Assembly: GCA_965207595.1 (NCBI GenBank) | Contig: CBDBMW010000013.1 | Location: forward strand, 682,001-746,000 | Direction: 5' to 3' | Origin: JAGWAJ01 sp026707615 | Lineage (GTDB): Bacteria; Acidobacteriota; Vicinamibacteria; Vicinamibacterales; UBA8438 | DNA: 64,000 bases | Shown here: piece by piece, positions 8,262 through 17,032 of the stretch | Layout of the letters: each line of letters opens with the position of its first letter | Numbering within the stretch: the stretch's first letter is position 1 | Translations under genes and position numbers: made by a program | The notes under the pieces: generated by a model | Databases searched by the model: none | Told to the model about the DNA's origin: nothing | What the model saw: the letters and a program-made list of their open reading frames with translations, nothing else

Positions 8262-9395
8262 TCAGCAGAAGGCGCGGATCGTCTCGATCAGGACGTCGCG
8301 GCAGATGCCGACCGAGTCGATCTCGACGTACTCCTCGGCGCCGTGCAGGCCGGCGCCGGTGGGCCCGAACAGCGCGGCCGGAATGCCGGCCCGGCCGAGG
8401 ATGGCGGCGTCGGTCCAGAACGACATGGCCGTCGGCGCCGCGTCGAGGTCGCGCCCGCGGAGGGCCCTGCCGAGTTCGCGGCAGACGGGATGGTCGTCGG
8501 GAATCTCGTGCGGCGGCCTGGTCAGGAGCTGTTGCGCCGCCGCATCGAGCTCCGGGTCTGCCCGGCCGAGCGCGGCCAGGATGGCCTGCACCTCCGTCAG
8601 CCCCACGTCCGGCGCCTCGCCGGTCACCGTGCGCCGCTCGAGCCGAAGCGCGCAGCGGTCGGGGTAGACGCTGAGGGCCTGCCCGCCGTGGATGGTCGAT
8701 GCGTGGAGCGATGCCCGGCCGAGTCGCGGGTGGGCCGGGCCGGCCGCGAAGGCGGCGTCGACGGCTTCCAGCCGCGCCAGGACCCGGCCCATGTGCAGGA
8801 TGGCGTCCCGTCCCTCTGCCGGCCGGCTGCCGTGCGCGGCCCGACCGCGCGTCGTGACCTCGACCCACTCGAAGCCCTTGTGGGTCGTGGCCATCCGCAG
8901 ATCCGTGGGCTCCGTGACCACGGCCCCGTCGGCGGTGTGGGCCTCGACCAGCGCTTCGGCGCCCGCGCTCGCATGCTCCTCGTCGGCGACGGCCGCCACC
9001 ACCAGCCGGCCCCGCTCCAGGCCGCCGTGGCGCGCAACGTGCGTGGCCGCGTCGAGCATGGCCGCGACGCCGCTCTTCATGTCCTGGCTGCCACGCCCGT
9101 AGAGGCGGCCGTCCCGCGCGACGGGGTCGAAGGGCGCGGTCATCCCCTCGACGCCCACCGTGTCCGTGTGGCCGCAGAGCATCAATGTCCGACCGGGCCC
9201 TCGGCCCTCGATCACCCCGACGACGTTCGGGCGCCCCGGAGCGACCTCGGTCACCTCGACGTCGATGCCGGCCGCCGAGAGCGCCGACGCGATCCGTTCG
9301 GCGACCGCGGCCTCGCCGGCCCCCCCGGGAACGAGCGACGGGTTGACGGAGTCGATCGCGACTAGGTCGCGCAGCAGGCGAATGACAGGGTCCAA
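8262..9395 (-). CDS. M20-family zinc hydrolase (ArgE/DapE/carboxypeptidase type)
   Basis: About 377 residues. Metal ligands of the M20 family are visible: LMLCGHTDTVGVEG (His and Asp), GRGSQDMKSG (bridging Asp), AVADEEHASAGAE (catalytic Glu-Glu) and VTEPTDL, with a C-terminal GAGLHGAEEYVEI histidine. A dimerisation insert (HASTIHGGQALSVYPDRCAL) is also present. Such enzymes cleave N-acyl or peptide bonds of amino-acid derivatives. The start is uncertain. Residues upstream of LDPVIRLLRDLVAIDSVNPS do not look like the family, so I place it at TTG 9395. It is divergent from the large helicase gene. An N-acylamino acid racemase lies elsewhere in the window, so a deacylase role is possible but untested. 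Confidence 0.85.
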   Translation of the reverse strand: MDPVIRLLRDLVAIDSVNPSLVPGGAGEAAVAERIASALSAAGIDVEVTEVAPGRPNVVGVIEGRGPGRTLMLCGHTDTVGVEGMTAPFDPVARDGRLYGRGSQDMKSGVAAMLDAATHVARHGGLERGRLVVAAVADEEHASAGAEALVEAHTADGAVVTEPTDLRMATTHKGFEWVEVTTRGRAAHGSRPAEGRDAILHMGRVLARLEAVDAAFAAGPAHPRLGRASLHASTIHGGQALSVYPDRCALRLERRTVTGEAPDVGLTEVQAILAALGRADPELDAAAQQLLTRPPHEIPDDHPVCRELGRALRGRDLDAAPTAMSFWTDAAILGRAGIPAALFGPTGAGLHGAEEYVEIDSVGICRDVLIETIRAFC

Positions 9396-9670
9396 GGCTC
9401 GGTCCTGTAGGTGCGGCCGGCACGAACGCCGCCCCGGTTGGCGGAGGGGCCATGTGAACCGAGCCGTCGATGAACAGCATATCGGCTGCGCTCCTTGCGG
9501 AACACCGCCGCGTAGTAGGCTGCGACCGGCCACTCCCCGGTCGCAACGTGCGTGAATCCCGCCGCAGTTCGCCTGAGAAGCCACAGTTCATCGGGGATAA
9601 TTGAAGCGATGTTTCGTGCAGACGACAGCGAATGTGCCGTTCCGGTAACGAGTTGCCACGAGGAATTCTG

Positions 9671-12600
9671 ATGCGCTACGTGGCCATCGACCTGGAGGTC
9701 GGCAAGCGAACCGAGCGAATCAACGCATTGGCTGCGGTCGATTCCGACGGCAGATCCTTCGTCCGCACCAAGCTTGGGGACCGCGAGCTTGACGGTGCCC
9801 TGCACGCACTCGACGACTTCGCCGAACCGGCCGACGTCGTCCTCGGCCACAACCTGATCCACTTCGATTTGCCGCATCTGCGTGCGGCGGCACCGGATCT
9901 TGGGCTGCTCGGCCGGCCGGCTCTGGACACGCTCATGCTGAGTCCGCTCGCCTTCCCGAAGAATCCGTACCACCGCCTGGTCAAGCACTATCAGGATGGC
10001 GACCTGGTCCGCGAACGGCGAAGCGATCCGGAGCACGACGCCCGTCTCGCGCTGACGCTCTTCGAAGACGAACGCACCAAACTTGGCAAAGCCGATGCCG
10101 ACCTGCTGCTTGCCTGGCATTGGCTGACATCGCAGGGTAACGACCTCGCTGCGTTCGACGAGTTGTTCAGGGCACTGCGCTTCTCGTCTCGTCCCTCCGA
10201 CCGGGATGCGAGGGACGCCATCGGTCGCCTACTCGCGGGAAGGGCTTGCGCCACCCGCGGCGGCGCCATCGTCTCCGGCGCCAGCGAGCTCGGCTGGCCC
10301 CTGGCCTACGTGCTGGCGTGGCTGTCCGTGGCCGGCGGAGACTCGGTGATGCCCCCCTGGGTGCGACACCAGTTTCCCCAAGCGGGCAGGCTGCTCGCCG
10401 AACTACGCGACCACGCCTGTACGGCGAGCGACTGCGGATGGTGCCGTGAGATGCACGACGCCCGCTCGGAACTCCAGCGCTGGTTCGGTTTCGCCGACTT
10501 CCGCGCCGAACCGGCCATGCCCGACGGCCGGTCGATGCAGCACGCCATCGTCGAGCAGGCGATGGCGGGCGGGCACGTCCTCGGGCTCTTGCCGACCGGC
10601 AGCGGCAAGTCGCTCTGTTACCAGGTGCCGGCCCTGTCGCGCTACCACAAGACGGGGGCGCTGACCGTTGTCATATCACCCTTGGTCGCCCTCATGGCGG
10701 ACCAGGTGGCCGGACTGCAGAACCGGGGCATCGGATCCGTGGTCACCGTCAACGGCATGCTGTCCATGCCGGAACGCTCTGACGCCCTCGACCGCATCCG
10801 GCTTGGCGATGCGGGGATTGTCCTGACGTCGCCCGAGCAACTCCGCAACCGGGGGGTGGTGAACTCCATCGAGCAGCGCGAGATCGGCTCCTGGGTGCTC
10901 GACGAAGCCCACTGCCTGTCCAGTTGGGGCCACGACTTCCGGCCGGACTACCGCTACGTGGGCCGGTTCATTCGGGAACACTCCGCCGACGAGGGGCCGG
11001 CACCCGTCGTCTGCCTGACCGCCACGGCGAAACCCGCCGTCGTCGAGGACATCCTCCGCCACTTCCGCGACGAGGTCGGCATCGAGCTCCGGGTCTTCGA
11101 CGGCGGGGCGCGGCGGGACAACCTGACCTTCGAGGTGGTTCGGACGAGCCCCGCGGAGAAGCTCGCGCACATAGACCACCTGCTCCACCATCACCTGCCG
11201 GCGGACTCGGACGGAGGCGCCATCGTCTACTGTGCGGCGAGGAGACGGTGCGAGGAGGTCGCTGCATACCTCGCGGGCAAGGACTGGTCGGCGTCGCATT
11301 TCCACGCGGGTCTCCAACCGGAACGCAAGAAGCAGGTCCAGGACGACTTCATCCAGGGCCGTCTACGCGTCATCGTGGCGACGAACGCTTTCGGCATGGG
11401 CGTCGACAAGCCCGACGTGCGGCTGGTGGTCCACGCCGACATTCCGGGTTCTTTGGAGAACTACCTCCAGGAAGCGGGACGTGCCGGTCGGGACGCCGAG
11501 GCGGCGAGTTGCGTGCTTCTCTACACGGCGGACGACGTGGAACGTCAGTTCGGGCTCGCCGCACGAGCGCGACTCACCCGGTCCGAGATCGACGGGATAT
11601 GCCGGGCGCTGCGAAACCTGAAGACGAAGAACGACCGTAGCGGTCGCGGTCGGAACAGCGAAGTGGTCGCGACGCCGGGCGAGATCCTGCTCGAGGACGA
11701 CGAACACGCATTCCGAAGGGACACCCACACCGATGACACGCGAATCAAGACGGCCATCGCGTGGCTCGAAGACGCCCGCCTGGTTCAGCGGGACGAGAAC
11801 CGCGCCGAGGTATTCGCTTCCTCGCTCCTGGTCAGCACCCTCGACGAGGCCAGGAAACGCCTTGCCAGAATCGACGAACGCCAGCGTCCGCCGCTCGTCA
11901 GGATCGTCGAACGGCTGATCAACGCGCCCATCGACGAGGGCGTCTCCACCGACGAACTGATGGCCTTGTCGGGCTTGAGCCGCGACGGCGTCCGCGACGC
12001 GCTCCACGACCTCGAGCAGCTCGGCATCGCCAGCAACGACACGACGCTCACCGCCTATGTCCACGAGGGCATCGAACGCTCGTCGCGGCGCCGCCTCGAG
12101 AGCGCGGTCGGCCTCGAACGAGCGCTCGTGGATCGCATGCGGGAACTGGCGCCGGATCTCGAGGCCGGGGCGCGGGCTTCGGTGTTGCACCTGCGGCCCG
12201 TCACGCAGGCGCTCAGGGAAGATGGTCACGAAGGGGCTCTGCCGCTCCTGGTGCTGCGTCTGCTGCGGAGCCTGAGCATGGAAGGACGCGGTGAAGACGG
12301 ACCGGGCAGCATCGACCTTCGCCAGTTGGACCGCGATCGGGTCGCCGTGAAACTCAATCGTGACTGGCCGGCACTCTTGGAAACGGCCCGCCGGCGCCGC
12401 TCGGCCGCAGACGTGCTCCTGCAGCATCTGAGACAGCAGCTGAAGCCTGGGGTCCGGGGCGCGGATCTCCTGGTCGAGACCACCCTCGGCAAGCTCCTCA
12501 AGTCCATCGAATCGGACCTGGAACTCCGGAGTTGGGTCCGCGACCCGCGCAAGCTCCTCGATCGGGCCCTGCTCTGGCTGCACGAACAGGAGGTCATTCG

Positions 12601-14797
12601 CCTCAACAAGGGCCTCGCGGTGTTCCGCCCGGCGATGACCATTCGTGTGGAGAGAACCCGGCGGCGATTCGGTCGCACGGATTTCGCCCCGCTGGAACTG
12701 CACTACCAGGAACAGGTCCTGCAGATCCACGTCATGGAGGAGTTCGTCAACCGCGGGCTCGACGCCATCGCGGCCGCCCTGCAACTGGCCATGGACTACT
12801 TCGCGCTCGACCGGGACACGTTCCTGCGCCGCTGGCTCCCGGACCGCACGGACCTGGCGCGGCAGACCACGCCGGAATCCTGGTGGGCCATCGTCGAAAG
12901 CCTGAACGACCCGACGCAGCGGCGCATCGTCGCCGACGACCGCGAGCAGACCAACGTCCTGGTGTTGGCGGTCCCGGGTTCCGGCAAGACTCGCGTGCTG
13001 GTGCACCGCATCGCGTACCTGCTGCGCGTACGCCGGGAGGATCCCCGCGGCATCCTCGCGCTGGCCTACAACCGCCACGCGGTGGTCGAGATCCGCCGCC
13101 GCCTGGACGCACTCGTCGGCGCGGACTCCCGGGGCGTCACCGTCCTGACCTGCCACGGCATGGCGCTACGCCTCACCGGCACCCACCTCGCCAATCGACC
13201 GGCGCTCGCCGATGACGACTTCGGCAAACTCCTGAAGGAGGCGGCCGCCTTGCTGCGCGGCGAGGACCTGCCGCCCGACGAGGCCGACGAGCAACGCGAG
13301 CGACTGCTTGCCGGCTTCCGCTGGATCCTCGTCGACGAGTACCAGGACGTCGACGAGGATCAGTATCAGCTGATCTCCGCCCTGGCCGGTCGGACCCTGA
13401 CCGGCGGCGAACGAAAACTGACACTGTTCGCCGTGGGCGACGACGACCAGAACATCTACGGCTACGCCGGGGCCTCGGTGAAATACCTCCGGCGGTTCGA
13501 GGAAGACTACGAGGCCAGGACCGTCTACCTGACCCGGAACTACCGCTCGACCGGGCACATCATCGCCGCCGCCAACGCGTGGATCGCGTCGGCTCGCCAA
13601 CGGATGAAGGCGGAGCATCCCATCGAGATCGACCATTCGCGGCGCAAGGAGCCCAAGGGCGGCGTCTGGGAGTCGCGCGACACGGTGGGCCGGGGCAGGG
13701 TGCAGATGCTGCGCGTACGCGGCGACGATCGTTCCCAGGCAATTGCCGCCGTGGCCGAACTGCGGCGCCTGGCGGACCTGGCGTCCGATTGGGACTGGCG
13801 AACGTGCGCGGTGGTCGCGCGCACCTGGCGTCAGCTCGACCCGCTGCGCAGCCTCTGCGAGCGTGACGCCATCCCGGTGCAACTGGCGCGCGAGGACACG
13901 TCGTTCTTCTGGCGCCTGCGCGAAGTCCGAACGCTGCGCGACTGGCTCGGCACGCTTGCCAACGGTTTGGTCACCGGGAACGCGCTCCGGGCCTGGCTCT
14001 CCGAACGGCCGGACGGGGAGTGGTCGGACGTGTTGGCGGAAGCCCTCGACGACTACCTGCTGGAGACCGGCGGCGCGGAAACCTCCGTCCAAGCGTTCAC
14101 CGCCTGGCTTGCGGAGTGGGGGCGCGAATGGCGTCGGCGCCAGACCGGCCTCCTGCTGCTGACGGCGCACCGGGCCAAGGGGCTCGAGTTCGACCACGTG
14201 GTTATTCTGGACGGCGGCTGGAGACACGACGACACTGCCTGCCGGGGCGGGTGGTCGGATGAAGTGCTGCGGCTCTACTACGTCGCAATGACCCGCGCCC
14301 GTCAGACGTTGACGCTCTTGAGAATGTCGACCCCGAACAACCTCGAGCTTCGCAACGACCCTCGGCGAGCGCAGCGTAGCGACGGCGACTATTGGTCGCG
14401 CGAAATGACGGCACTCGCGCACCGTGAACACGTCGCTCGCACGGCACCGCCCCGGGAGTTGAACATGCGCTACGAGCCGTTGGAGCTCAAGGACGTCAAC
14501 CTGGGGTTCGCAGGCCAGCACGAGTCGAAGCACCCCGTGCACGGGGCGATCAGCGCGTTGCGGACCGGCGATCCTCTCGAGGTTCGCGCGAACGGTGGTG
14601 CGTGGTTGCTTGCCGACGCCAACGGTCGGATCGTCGGGCAACTCGCACGGAACTACTGTCCGCCGTCGGACCGGTGCCAAGCGCGCGTCCGCGCAATCGT
14701 GGGTTGGGACCGGCTCGACGGCAGCCCGGCCCAGCAGCACCGTGCCTTGCGGGAGTCGTGGGAAGTCGTGGTGCCTGAACTGATCTACGACTCATGA
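9671..14797 (+). CDS. DEDD exonuclease-RecQ helicase-UvrD helicase fusion protein
   Basis: This single 1708-residue protein has three engines. Residues 1-165 look like a DnaQ/RNase-T exonuclease: IDLEV (D7, E9), LGHNLIHFDLPHLR and DPEHDARLALTLF. Residues about 295-640 are a RecQ-type SF2 helicase with LLPTGSGKSLCYQVPA (near 305-318), VLDEAHCLSSWGHDFRPDY (near 409), a helicase-C half with YCAARRRCEEVA, TNAFGMGVDKPDVRLVVH and LQEAGRAGRD. A winged-helix-rich middle follows. Residues about 1070-1600 are a UvrD/PcrA-type SF1 helicase with VPGSGKTRVLVHRIAYLLR (near 1100), ILVDEYQDVDEDQYQL (near 1220), GDDDQNIYGYAGA, LTRNYRS and LLTAHRAKGLEFDHVV. DNA repair or defence is inferred. ATG 9671 has GAGGAATT upstream. 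The gene stands alone and ends convergently with the nitrile hydratase operon. Confidence 0.92.
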   Translation: MRYVAIDLEVGKRTERINALAAVDSDGRSFVRTKLGDRELDGALHALDDFAEPADVVLGHNLIHFDLPHLRAAAPDLGLLGRPALDTLMLSPLAFPKNPYHRLVKHYQDGDLVRERRSDPEHDARLALTLFEDERTKLGKADADLLLAWHWLTSQGNDLAAFDELFRALRFSSRPSDRDARDAIGRLLAGRACATRGGAIVSGASELGWPLAYVLAWLSVAGGDSVMPPWVRHQFPQAGRLLAELRDHACTASDCGWCREMHDARSELQRWFGFADFRAEPAMPDGRSMQHAIVEQAMAGGHVLGLLPTGSGKSLCYQVPALSRYHKTGALTVVISPLVALMADQVAGLQNRGIGSVVTVNGMLSMPERSDALDRIRLGDAGIVLTSPEQLRNRGVVNSIEQREIGSWVLDEAHCLSSWGHDFRPDYRYVGRFIREHSADEGPAPVVCLTATAKPAVVEDILRHFRDEVGIELRVFDGGARRDNLTFEVVRTSPAEKLAHIDHLLHHHLPADSDGGAIVYCAARRRCEEVAAYLAGKDWSASHFHAGLQPERKKQVQDDFIQGRLRVIVATNAFGMGVDKPDVRLVVHADIPGSLENYLQEAGRAGRDAEAASCVLLYTADDVERQFGLAARARLTRSEIDGICRALRNLKTKNDRSGRGRNSEVVATPGEILLEDDEHAFRRDTHTDDTRIKTAIAWLEDARLVQRDENRAEVFASSLLVSTLDEARKRLARIDERQRPPLVRIVERLINAPIDEGVSTDELMALSGLSRDGVRDALHDLEQLGIASNDTTLTAYVHEGIERSSRRRLESAVGLERALVDRMRELAPDLEAGARASVLHLRPVTQALREDGHEGALPLLVLRLLRSLSMEGRGEDGPGSIDLRQLDRDRVAVKLNRDWPALLETARRRRSAADVLLQHLRQQLKPGVRGADLLVETTLGKLLKSIESDLELRSWVRDPRKLLDRALLWLHEQEVIRLNKGLAVFRPAMTIRVERTRRRFGRTDFAPLELHYQEQVLQIHVMEEFVNRGLDAIAAALQLAMDYFALDRDTFLRRWLPDRTDLARQTTPESWWAIVESLNDPTQRRIVADDREQTNVLVLAVPGSGKTRVLVHRIAYLLRVRREDPRGILALAYNRHAVVEIRRRLDALVGADSRGVTVLTCHGMALRLTGTHLANRPALADDDFGKLLKEAAALLRGEDLPPDEADEQRERLLAGFRWILVDEYQDVDEDQYQLISALAGRTLTGGERKLTLFAVGDDDQNIYGYAGASVKYLRRFEEDYEARTVYLTRNYRSTGHIIAAANAWIASARQRMKAEHPIEIDHSRRKEPKGGVWESRDTVGRGRVQMLRVRGDDRSQAIAAVAELRRLADLASDWDWRTCAVVARTWRQLDPLRSLCERDAIPVQLAREDTSFFWRLREVRTLRDWLGTLANGLVTGNALRAWLSERPDGEWSDVLAEALDDYLLETGGAETSVQAFTAWLAEWGREWRRRQTGLLLLTAHRAKGLEFDHVVILDGGWRHDDTACRGGWSDEVLRLYYVAMTRARQTLTLLRMSTPNNLELRNDPRRAQRSDGDYWSREMTALAHREHVARTAPPRELNMRYEPLELKDVNLGFAGQHESKHPVHGAISALRTGDPLEVRANGGAWLLADANGRIVGQLARNYCPPSDRCQARVRAIVGWDRLDGSPAQQHRALRESWEVVVPELIYDS

Positions 14798-14830
14798 GGG
14801 AATGGGCAATAGGAAGGAATGACGAAGGCG

Positions 14831-15229
14831 TCACTCAGGCCTCCGCAGCACGACCGGCTGTCCGTGGGGCGTGTGGCGGTAGGCGTCCGCCCAGGCTTCC
14901 TTGCGGTCGCGGAGCGCGGGCGAGTCCGTGAGGCCCTTCGCGGTGACCAGCCGTTCGAGCGCGGCCACCCAGTGGTGGTAGTACCGCGTGCCGTCGTCCG
15001 GCTCTCCCCGCTCCTCGGCCCCCCGCAGCTCGTCGGCCAGCGCCCGGGCCCACTCCTTCCAGGTGAAGTGGCCCTGGTCGGAGAGCTTCACCGCGAGGGC
15101 GAAGGCCTGAGCCTGCCATGGGGCAGAGAAGACCGGCCCCTCGTCGTCCCGCGGCAGGGGTGGGAGGACCTCGAGGCGAGCCGTGCCGACGGCTCCGGCC
15201 GGCCCGGCGCCCGGATCAGACCGGCTCAA
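14831..15229 (-). CDS. Nitrile hydratase accessory/activator protein
   Basis: The protein is 132 residues and resembles the N-terminal half of nitrile hydratase beta: PVFSAPWQAQAFALAVKLSD, GHFTWKEWARALADEL and YYHHWVAALERLV. Such small beta-like proteins are metallochaperones that help load cobalt or iron into the alpha subunit. The start (ATG 15229) overlaps the end of the beta gene by 14 bp, so beta and activator are co-translated. Together with the next two genes it forms an alpha-beta-activator operon read leftwards from 16624. Confidence 0.85.
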   Translation of the reverse strand: MSRSDPGAGPAGAVGTARLEVLPPLPRDDEGPVFSAPWQAQAFALAVKLSDQGHFTWKEWARALADELRGAEERGEPDDGTRYYHHWVAALERLVTAKGLTDSPALRDRKEAWADAYRHTPHGQPVVLRRPE

Positions 15230-15869
15230 GATACGCCTCCCACATCTCCACGGCGACCGAGTCGCGGGCCGAGGCGCGGTCGCCCCAGAGCTCGCGGGCG
15301 GCGAAGCGGACGGTGTAGACGTGCTGCGGGGTGTCGCCGAGGCGCAGGCCCCGCTCGTCGGTGTCCTGCAGCGCGTAGACGCCGTTGTCCCGGATCACGG
15401 TGCCCCGCCGGCCCCGGGTGTAGCGCGGCAGGCGGGTGTGTCCGCGCGGGTGCAGGTTGCGAACCCGCACCTCGTCGCCCGGGCCGAACCCTGCTTCCAC
15501 GTCGATGTCGAGCAGACCCGCGCCGAGCGATTCGGTTGCCGGCGCCGGCAGCAGCTCCGGCCGCGGCCGGGTCCGGTCGGCGTAGCCGCTCGCCAGCTCG
15601 TCCTCCGTGACCAGCCCGCTCCCGCGCAGCCGGTTCACCCAGACCGTGAACCAGCGCTCGTAGTAGGACATCCGCAGGTAGTCGGCCGGCGGAAGACTCT
15701 CGAGCGCGAAGCGGAAGCTGCCCCAGTCGCGTCCCCGGCCCCAGCGGCCGAGCGCGCGGGTGAGGCCGTAGACGCGCCGCTCCCACGGCGCATGGAAGAC
15801 GGGCTCGTTCTCCTCGGGCCGGACGGGGCCCATGCCGTCCATCCCGCCCATGTCGTGGATTCCGTTCAT
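15216..15869 (-). CDS. nthB: Nitrile hydratase beta subunit
   Basis: Beta subunit of the alpha/beta heterodimer that hydrates nitriles to amides. The protein is 217 residues. It begins MNGIHDMGGMDGMGPV, the characteristic start of the family, then PVFHAPWERRVYGL and MSYYERWFTVWVNRL. The C-terminal SH3-like barrel shows FGPGDEVRVRNLHP, HTRLPRYTRGRRGTVI and VYTVRFAARELWG. The start overlaps the alpha stop (ATGA at 15866-15869). No signal peptide is present, so export would depend on the alpha subunit. Confidence 0.93.
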   Translation of the reverse strand: MNGIHDMGGMDGMGPVRPEENEPVFHAPWERRVYGLTRALGRWGRGRDWGSFRFALESLPPADYLRMSYYERWFTVWVNRLRGSGLVTEDELASGYADRTRPRPELLPAPATESLGAGLLDIDVEAGFGPGDEVRVRNLHPRGHTRLPRYTRGRRGTVIRDNGVYALQDTDERGLRLGDTPQHVYTVRFAARELWGDRASARDSVAVEMWEAYLEPV

Positions 15870-16624
15870 GCGCCGCCTCCGCCGTCGGCGGCGTCCGAGG
15901 CCGGCTGCGGGGCCGAGACCCGGGCCACGCCGATCATGGAATCGCGGGTGACGATCTCCGCGAGCTCGGTCTCGCTGAGCCCCTCGGTGCCCGGCGGCCG
16001 CGCCGGCAGCACGAGGTAGCGGACCTCCGCCGTGCTGTCCCAGACGCGGACCTCGACGTCGTCGTCGATGTCGACCCCGAACTCGTCCAGCACCGCGCGC
16101 GGCTCGATCACGGCCCGGGAACGGTAGGCGGACGACTTGTACCAGACCGGCGGCAGGCCGAGGGTCGGCCACGGGTAGCAGGAGCAGAGGGTGCAGACGA
16201 CGAGGTTGTGGACCGCTGCGGTGTTCTCCACCACCACCATGTGCTCGCCCTGCGCGCCGCCGAAGCCGAGCTCCGCGATCGCCGCCGTTCCGTCCTCGAG
16301 GAGCCGCGCCTTGTACTCCGGGTCGCTCCACGCGCGGGCGACGACCTGCGCGCCGTTGCGCGGGCCGATGCGATTCTCGTAGGTGTCGACCACGGCGTCG
16401 AGCTCGGCCGGGTCGATCATCTCCTTCTCGATGAGGATCGACTCGAGCGCCCGCACGCGCAGGGCGATGTCGTCGGGAACCACCTGGTGATCGTGGTCGT
16501 GCGGGTGCCCGGAGGTCTCCGCCGCCCTGCCGGCCCCGGCGCCGCCCGCCACGCCGGCTGCGCCTGCCGCGGCCCCCCTGATGAACTCCCTGCGACCGAC
16601 GCCCTCAGGTTCGGAACCTGCCAT
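15866..16624 (-). CDS. nthA: Nitrile hydratase alpha subunit, cobalt type, with Tat-like signal
   Basis: Catalytic metal-binding subunit, 252 residues. The claw motif VCTLCSC (C144, C147, C149) has Thr rather than Ser after the first Cys, which marks the cobalt form; the two later cysteines are normally oxidised. Flanking YPWPTLGLPPVWYKS and YRSRAVIEPRAVL are typical. What is unusual is the N-terminus: GRREFIRGAAAGAAGVAGG, a twin-arginine motif (R11-R12) with a hydrophobic Ala/Gly run, followed by AETSGHPHDHDH. Nitrile hydratases are normally cytoplasmic, so this suggests export of the folded holoenzyme. The thiocyanate hydrolase gamma subunit is related, but the operon order favours nitrile hydratase. 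Confidence 0.92.
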   Translation of the reverse strand: MAGSEPEGVGRREFIRGAAAGAAGVAGGAGAGRAAETSGHPHDHDHQVVPDDIALRVRALESILIEKEMIDPAELDAVVDTYENRIGPRNGAQVVARAWSDPEYKARLLEDGTAAIAELGFGGAQGEHMVVVENTAAVHNLVVCTLCSCYPWPTLGLPPVWYKSSAYRSRAVIEPRAVLDEFGVDIDDDVEVRVWDSTAEVRYLVLPARPPGTEGLSETELAEIVTRDSMIGVARVSAPQPASDAADGGGGA

Positions 16625-16725
16625 GATATCCCCTCCCGCCCGTGACTCCGGGAGCGCCGACTGCCCACCGCGTCTTGTGCGGATCAAGACGGAAGCACGG
16701 GTTCGGATGGTCTCTTCGTCGTCGA

Positions 16726-16890
16726 TCAGCGACTGCCGTGCAGCCCCGGTGCGTTGAGATGCGCGGTCAACTGGCGCGACACCTCGTCGACGCGGCCGGT
16801 CAGCCGCGAGATCTGCACTGCGTTCCATGCCCCGAGGAGTGCGGCGATCACGCCTCCGACCGCCGCCGCCGCGAGCATCACGCCTTGCAT
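16726..16890 (-). CDS. Small single-pass membrane protein, unknown
   Basis: A 54-residue frame from ATG 16890. It has one hydrophobic helix (VMLAAAAVGGVIAALLGAW) followed by a short amphipathic, coiled-coil-like tail (ISRLTGRVDEVSRQLTAHL). It lies about 100 bp upstream of the nitrile hydratase alpha gene on the same strand and could be the first gene of that transcript. No family recognised. The composition supports a real protein, but the call rests on that alone. Confidence 0.45.
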   Translation of the reverse strand: MQGVMLAAAAVGGVIAALLGAWNAVQISRLTGRVDEVSRQLTAHLNAPGLHGSR

Positions 16891-17032
16891 GCCGCAAGCG
16901 TAGCATGGCCTCAGCGCCTCGGACGCGGAGGCGCTCGTGAGGCGCGCGTGCTGGTGCCCGCGGGGTTCCGGCATCGGGGCGGGTCGAGGTACCGGCGCTC
17001 TACGGAACTACGGCGGAGCGTTCATGCTGCCG

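Noticed and set aside
11363..13156. 597-codon minus-strand frame inside the helicase gene
   Set aside because: Antisense shadow of a protein with intact helicase motifs.
16891..17032. N-terminal extension of the small membrane protein from 16974
   Set aside because: The extra residues include no hydrophobic or conserved pattern, and ATG 16890 directly precedes the membrane helix.
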